From JALZVT01 sp964519335 (GTDB taxonomy: Bacteria; Pseudomonadota; Gammaproteobacteria; Pseudomonadales; Azotimanducaceae), in NCBI GenBank assembly GCA_964519335.1, contig CAZFIA010000087.1, positions 1 to 17,336 on the forward strand: a stretch of 17,336 nucleotides of DNA. Reading direction: 5' to 3'. A program made the translations under genes and the position numbers. Of this stretch, positions 13,999-17,336 are shown in pieces. Position 1 is the first letter of the stretch. Each line of letters opens with the position of its first letter. The notes below the pieces were generated by a model. It saw only the letters and a list, made by a program, of their open reading frames with translations, was not told the DNA's origin and did no database searches.

Positions 13999-15225
13999 TT
14001 AGACTCGCTCGATAACTATAGCCGGTGCCATACCGCCAGCCGCACACATAGTGACAAGCGCAGTGCCCGCGTTGCGGCGCTCCAGCTCGTCAAGCGCGGT
14101 ACCAATAAGCATTGAGCCGGTTGCACCAATCGGGTGGCCCAGCGCAATGGCACCGCCATTAACGTTAAGTTTCGCGTGGTCTACACCCAAATCGCGCATG
14201 AACTTCACGGGCACAACAGCAAAGGCTTCGTTGACCTCAAACAGATCGATGTCGTTCAGCGACATTCCTGCCTTATCGAGCACCTTCTTTGCCGCGTCTA
14301 CCGGCGCGTTAAGAATGTACTCGGGGGAGTGACCCATGTTGGCCATCGCCTTGATCTTTGCGCGTGGCTTAAGGCCGTGCTTCTTGGCGTAGTCGGGTGA
14401 CGCCATCACAACAGCGCCGGCGCCATCTACAACGCCTGATGAGCTGCCCGCGTGATGGACGTGCTCAATTTCAAGGTCGGGCCATTTCTTCTCCACCATC
14501 TCTTTGAACGTAAGGCCGGTGTCAAAAAACGGCATGTCCATAAAGTTGCCAAACACGGGCTGCAGGTTCGCAAGGCTCTCTACCGTGGTTTGTGGCCGTG
14601 GAAATTCTTCAGCATCCAGTGCCAGCGTGCCATCGGGTCGCATCACCGGAATCAAGCTCTTGTCGAACGCACCGGCTTCAATGGCGGCACCGGCACGAAC
14701 CTGGCTCTCCGCAGAAAATGCATCGAGTTCAGCGCGACTAAAGCCTTCTTCTGTTGCGATGATGTCGGCCGCTATACCCACGTTGGTCTGGGGGTGTGCG
14801 TTGCGCAGGTCTTCGTTGTCGGCATCCAGCGGGCGGCCGCCCGTTGTTGCTGTGTAGGACATCATCTCGACGCCTCCGGCAACCACCAGATCTTCCATGC
14901 CACTCATAATGTTAGCCGCTGCGAGATTCACCGACGTAATGCCGCCGCCGCAGAATCGATCGAGCGTCATACCTGAGGCGCGCATGGAGTAACCCGCGTC
15001 CAGCGCCGCCATTCGACCGATGCAAGACCCTTGTTTGTCAATCTGACGGCTGCAACTGATGATCACGTCATCTATTTCTTCGGTATTGAGCTGATTGCGC
15101 TCTTCAAGTGCCTTTAAGACCGTTGACAGTAGTTTCTGGGGATGGACCTCCCATAGTGCGCCCTTGCCCTGTTTGCCAATTCCACGAGGTGTCCGAGCAG
15201 CGTCAATAATCCAAGCTTCGTTCAT
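13999..15225 (-). CDS. Thiolase (acetyl-CoA C-acyltransferase)
   Basis: A 408-residue type I/II thiolase catalysing CoA-dependent cleavage of a 3-oxoacyl-CoA (or the reverse condensation). The nucleophilic cysteine is C92 in DRFCGGGITSVN, the NEAFA motif is at 332-336, H364 is in GGAIALGHPIGATG and the acid/base C394 is in TMCAAGGMA. The N-terminus EAWIIDAARTPRGIGKQGKGAL is that of a subfamily frequently annotated acetyl-CoA C-acetyltransferase in fatty-acid or steroid degraders. The usual C-x-S-G after the nucleophile is C-G-G-G here, seen in that subfamily. The ATG at 15225 has only a weak AGAG ribosome site. An extended -10-like TGGTACACT lies upstream on the minus strand (15253-15261). 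It is convergent with the CDF gene and divergent from the TPR gene. Chain-length preference is unknown. Confidence 0.92.
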   Translation of the reverse strand: MNEAWIIDAARTPRGIGKQGKGALWEVHPQKLLSTVLKALEERNQLNTEEIDDVIISCSRQIDKQGSCIGRMAALDAGYSMRASGMTLDRFCGGGITSVNLAAANIMSGMEDLVVAGGVEMMSYTATTGGRPLDADNEDLRNAHPQTNVGIAADIIATEEGFSRAELDAFSAESQVRAGAAIEAGAFDKSLIPVMRPDGTLALDAEEFPRPQTTVESLANLQPVFGNFMDMPFFDTGLTFKEMVEKKWPDLEIEHVHHAGSSSGVVDGAGAVVMASPDYAKKHGLKPRAKIKAMANMGHSPEYILNAPVDAAKKVLDKAGMSLNDIDLFEVNEAFAVVPVKFMRDLGVDHAKLNVNGGAIALGHPIGATGSMLIGTALDELERRNAGTALVTMCAAGGMAPAIVIERV

Positions 15226-15252
15226 GTTTAATCTCTGTAATTTTGCCCCCGA

Positions 15253-15261
15253 AGTGTACCA
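15253..15261 (-). promoter_or_regulatory. Possible extended -10 element for the thiolase gene
   Basis: On the minus strand the sequence reads TGGTACACT, which fits TGn followed by a four-of-six -10 hexamer, about 28 bases before the thiolase ATG. No good -35 is seen at 17 bases. This is a weak, by-eye call. Confidence 0.2.
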
Positions 15262-15296
15262 TTCGCACCTCGCTTACAGCCAAGGGATCTCTGTTT

Positions 15297-16595
15297 ATGC
15301 GCGATCGGCGCGATCGGTACGGTAACCCCGTCACCACCTGCTCAACGGCAGCTTTTGACACCTATTGTGAGGGTCTGGACCTGTTTCTGGCCGCCCAGGC
15401 GGGTGCCATCGAAAAGCTCACAGAGGCAACGGAACTCGATCCTCAGTTCGCTCTGGCACGAGCGCATTTGGCCCGTTCGCTGCAAATCATAGCCAAGCCC
15501 AAGGAAGCTCTCGATCAGATGGCGCAGGCGCAAGAGCACGCAGAAGCGCTTAGCGGGGAGGGTGCTGAGCAACAACGCAACCACATCGACATTATGGCCA
15601 TGCTGGTGCGTGGCAAGAGCCCGCAAGTTTTCGAACGCATCAAGGCCCATCTTTCGAACTACCCGCGCGACGTCCTGATGCTGCAACCCTGTTGCGGCGT
15701 GTTCGGTTTGATCGGCTTCAGCGGCAGAACAGATCGCGAACAAGAAAACGTTGAGTTTATGGCCGCCTTTCGCAAACACTACATTGACGATTGGTGGTTT
15801 GAGAGCCAGTACGCCTTTGCCCTCTGTGAGACTAGCGAGCTTGCTGAGGCTGAGAAGATCAACGAACGCGCGTTTGCAGCCAATCCAGCCAACGCCAATG
15901 CGGTTCACCATCGCGCTCACATCCATTACGAGAGCGGCGAATTTGAGGCGGGTCGAAACCAACTAAATGAATGGCGCGGCAGCTACTCTCGTGATGGTCT
16001 GCTGCACTGTCATTTGGCCTGGCACGATGCGCTCTGGGCGCTAGCGGCGAATGACCTTGACCGTCTGTGGCAGATCGTAGAGGCCGACATATCACCCGAA
16101 GTGACCTCCGCTCCGCCGATCAACGTGATGACAGATCTGGTTGCGGTGCTTTTTCGCGCACAACTCGCAGGCGTCCAATGTCCGCAAGGGTTGTGGGAAA
16201 AGGCCAGCGACTACGCGGCGCGCTGTTTCCCCAAGCCGGGAATTTCTTTTGCTGATGCTCACAGCGTGATTGCTCACAGCGTGATTGCACACACCAAAGA
16301 AGCTGCTCATCCATCATCGAAGACTGGGCCAGACACAGCCAGTTCGCTTATTGATTTACAAAACACAACGCGTGGCTGGGCCAGCGATTCGGTAGCCGCG
16401 CTTACCCATGCGTTTTCAGCCTTTCTAAATCAGGAGTGGGGGGAGTGTCTGGGCAAACTGGAGCCTGCCATGACCAATCACGAGCGCCTTGGTGGCAGTC
16501 GAGCGCAGCGCGACCTGTTGGAGCTGACCCGCGCCACAGTGCAGCTGCGGCTTGGTCAGCAGCCAGAGTCCCCCCGGGTCCAGCGGTTTCTATGA
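15297..16595 (+). CDS. Tetratricopeptide-repeat protein (TTC38-like)
   Basis: A 432-residue alpha-helical protein. From the ATG it begins RDRRDRYGNPVTTCSTAAFDTYCEGLDLFLAAQAGAIEKLTEA, which resembles the opening of TTC38-type TPR proteins. Degenerate 34-residue repeats follow, for example IEKLTEATELDPQFALARAHLARSL and AEKINERAFAANPANANAVHHRAHIHYESGEFEAG. No signal peptide or catalytic motif is visible; TPR arrays mediate protein binding. The ATG is chosen over an upstream TTG at 15243 because AAGGGA (15282-15287) lies nine bases before it and the extra residues are not family-like. Near residue 325 a 15-base in-frame tandem duplication gives HSVIAHSVIA. It is divergent from the thiolase, and the partner and process are unknown. 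Confidence 0.78.
   Translation: MRDRRDRYGNPVTTCSTAAFDTYCEGLDLFLAAQAGAIEKLTEATELDPQFALARAHLARSLQIIAKPKEALDQMAQAQEHAEALSGEGAEQQRNHIDIMAMLVRGKSPQVFERIKAHLSNYPRDVLMLQPCCGVFGLIGFSGRTDREQENVEFMAAFRKHYIDDWWFESQYAFALCETSELAEAEKINERAFAANPANANAVHHRAHIHYESGEFEAGRNQLNEWRGSYSRDGLLHCHLAWHDALWALAANDLDRLWQIVEADISPEVTSAPPINVMTDLVAVLFRAQLAGVQCPQGLWEKASDYAARCFPKPGISFADAHSVIAHSVIAHTKEAAHPSSKTGPDTASSLIDLQNTTRGWASDSVAALTHAFSAFLNQEWGECLGKLEPAMTNHERLGGSRAQRDLLELTRATVQLRLGQQPESPRVQRFL
16257..16286 (+). repeat. 15-base in-frame tandem duplication inside the TPR gene
   Basis: GCTCACAGCGTGATT occurs twice without a mismatch at 16257-16271 and 16272-16286, followed by a partial third copy GCACAC. It adds five residues (AHSVI twice) without breaking the frame, which looks like a recent slippage event. 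Confidence 0.9.
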
Positions 16596-16759
16596 GCCAG
16601 TTCTGTGAAGCGTTAGAGATAAAACCGCTAAGTTGCTGATATAAAATGAGATATGCCTTAATGCCATAGCCTCCAAGTTCAGCGCAAAGGTGCGTGATGC
16701 TAAACTTCCTGTGGCTGCAGCAGTAACCCTCAGGATAGGCAGTAACAAACAGGATAGGC
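16596..16759. other. Intergenic region before the tail-anchored protein gene
   Basis: 164 bases without a credible gene. The only structure seen is the 19-base-period repeat at its right end, which includes the ribosome site of the next gene. An AT-rich ATATAAAATGAG (16639-16650) might be a -10 region, but no good -35 was found. Confidence 0.5.
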
Positions 16760-16760
16760 A
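16721..16760 (+). repeat. Direct repeat (19-base period) spanning the ribosome site of the last gene
   Basis: CAGTAAC-CCT-CAGGATAGGCA (16721-16741) is repeated as CAGTAAC-AAA-CAGGATAGGCA (16740-16760), differing only in three adjacent bases at most and ending on the A of the start codon. The second AGGA (16751-16754) is the ribosome site, five bases from the ATG; the first copy gives a decoy AGGA 19 bases upstream. Confidence 0.85.
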
Positions 16761-17293
16761 TGGACAACAAATCCCCTTCAGACATCACCATAGATTCCAG
16801 TTCGGACACAGTGTCCGATTCCGCCCCTGAAAAACCCCCCGCTTCTAAATCAGCAAAGGTCACCGTTGAACCGGCGGCGGATAGCACCAATGGCGAGTCC
16901 ACTACAGTTCTTGCCGTGGGTGGTGGTATTGAAGTAAACGGTCTGCAATCGAATCAGATTAGCGTCTTGCAAAAACAACATGCGAAAGGTCTGATCGAAG
17001 TCCAGAGAAAAGCAAGTGAGCTAAAAGTAGATATTCAGGCGCTTGATCAAACACTCGAATCGCTCACCAGTCAGGCCCGCACAGCAAATGATGCGGGTGT
17101 GAATATCACGGCGACACACACCCAAAACACATCGCTTGGTCAAACCGAAATCATTGTAGGTAACACCCAGCGAGCTGCGTCGGGCAAAGTTGCACCGCTT
17201 TGGCCGGGTTTCGACAACCCGCAGGTTCGAACCGGCCTTATGATTGCAGGTGCCGTGATTGTTGGCGTGTTGCTCGCCACGCTATTTTCCTGA
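16760..17293 (+). CDS. Tail-anchored coiled-coil protein of unknown function
   Basis: I do not recognise a characterised family. The 177-residue protein has four parts: a polar, Ser/Asp/Pro-rich N-terminus (1-50), a short hydrophobic/glycine strand (LAVGGGIEVNG, 51-61), a probable coiled coil (about 65-107, QKQHAKGLIEVQRKASELKVDIQALDQTLESL) and a Gln/Asn/Thr-rich linker with LGQTEIIVGNTQRAASGK (126-143). It ends in a single hydrophobic helix, LMIAGAVIVGVLLATLF, at 160-176. There is no N-terminal signal, so it is probably inserted by its tail with the bulk in the cytoplasm. The GNT-x-RAASGK stretch resembles a conserved tract I recall from uncharacterised gammaproteobacterial proteins. The ATG has an AGGA ribosome site inside a direct repeat. 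Only 43 bases follow its stop in the window. Confidence 0.7.
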   Translation: MDNKSPSDITIDSSSDTVSDSAPEKPPASKSAKVTVEPAADSTNGESTTVLAVGGGIEVNGLQSNQISVLQKQHAKGLIEVQRKASELKVDIQALDQTLESLTSQARTANDAGVNITATHTQNTSLGQTEIIVGNTQRAASGKVAPLWPGFDNPQVRTGLMIAGAVIVGVLLATLFS

Positions 17294-17336
17294 ATCCCAG
17301 GTCGTGGCTACTCAACAATTGACGCTGCGCATTACG

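Noticed and set aside
14452..14976. Long plus-strand ORF (174 codons) opposite the thiolase
   Set aside because: Lies wholly antisense to a thiolase with intact catalytic motifs; its product has no domain and is rich in odd Arg/Cys/His runs typical of antisense reading.
16592..16639. 15-codon ORF starting in the ATGA that overlaps the TPR stop codon
   Set aside because: The overlap form suggests coupling, but the peptide is very short, has no ribosome site and no supporting signal.
16402..16902. Minus-strand ORF (166 codons) spanning the TPR end, the gap and the start of the last gene
   Set aside because: Overlaps two plus-strand genes and the region with the ribosome-site repeat; no recognisable motif.

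Overview
The window (about 55% GC by eye) looks like a chromosomal stretch of a Gram-negative, probably marine gammaproteobacterium. The evidence is protein family content (long NAD-malic enzyme, hot-dog thioesterase, biosynthetic-type thiolase, RAYT transposase with its typical ends) and Shine-Dalgarno-led, closely packed genes. A hydrocarbon-, lipid- or steroid-degrading lineage such as the OM60/Halieaceae-Spongiibacteraceae group would fit, but this is inference. No rRNA, tRNA, CRISPR array, prophage or integrase was seen.

Layout. (1) 9-3687, plus strand: a CHK/APH-type small-molecule kinase, an SDR oxidoreductase, a ThuA-like protein and an LLM-type flavin/F420 oxidoreductase. The last two are coupled by a one-base TAGTG overlap. 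(2) 3798-5444: NAD-type malic enzyme, convergent with (3) 5462-6493, minus strand: a zinc alcohol dehydrogenase. (4) 6604-11976, plus strand: a tight run of six genes behind a candidate sigma-70 promoter. It holds an acyl-CoA synthetase, an unrecognised 69-residue protein, a Rieske oxygenase alpha subunit, an acyl-CoA thioesterase-like protein, an APH(6)/hydroxyurea-phosphotransferase-like kinase and a minimal SET-domain protein. (5) 11982-12814: a REP-associated tyrosine transposase (RAYT) unit bounded by near-perfect inverted repeats, starting six bases after the SET stop codon. (6) 12993-13970: a His-rich CDF zinc/cation exporter whose last codons form a perfect 15-bp hairpin, convergent with (7) 13999-15225, minus strand: a thiolase. 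(8) 15297-16595: a TPR protein divergent from the thiolase. (9) 16760-17293: a C-terminally anchored coiled-coil protein of unknown function.

How the genes may work together: CoA activation, Rieske oxygenation, alcohol dehydrogenation (SDR, Zn-ADH, LLM), thioesterase and thiolase suggest catabolism of a cyclic or branched hydrophobic acid, with malic enzyme supplying pyruvate and reducing power. The substrate cannot be read from the sequence, and no ferredoxin or reductase partner for the Rieske oxygenase lies in the window. The most novel-looking parts are the six-gene CoA-ligase/Rieske/kinase/SET cluster with its small 69-residue member, and the hairpin built into the His-rich tail of the CDF gene.
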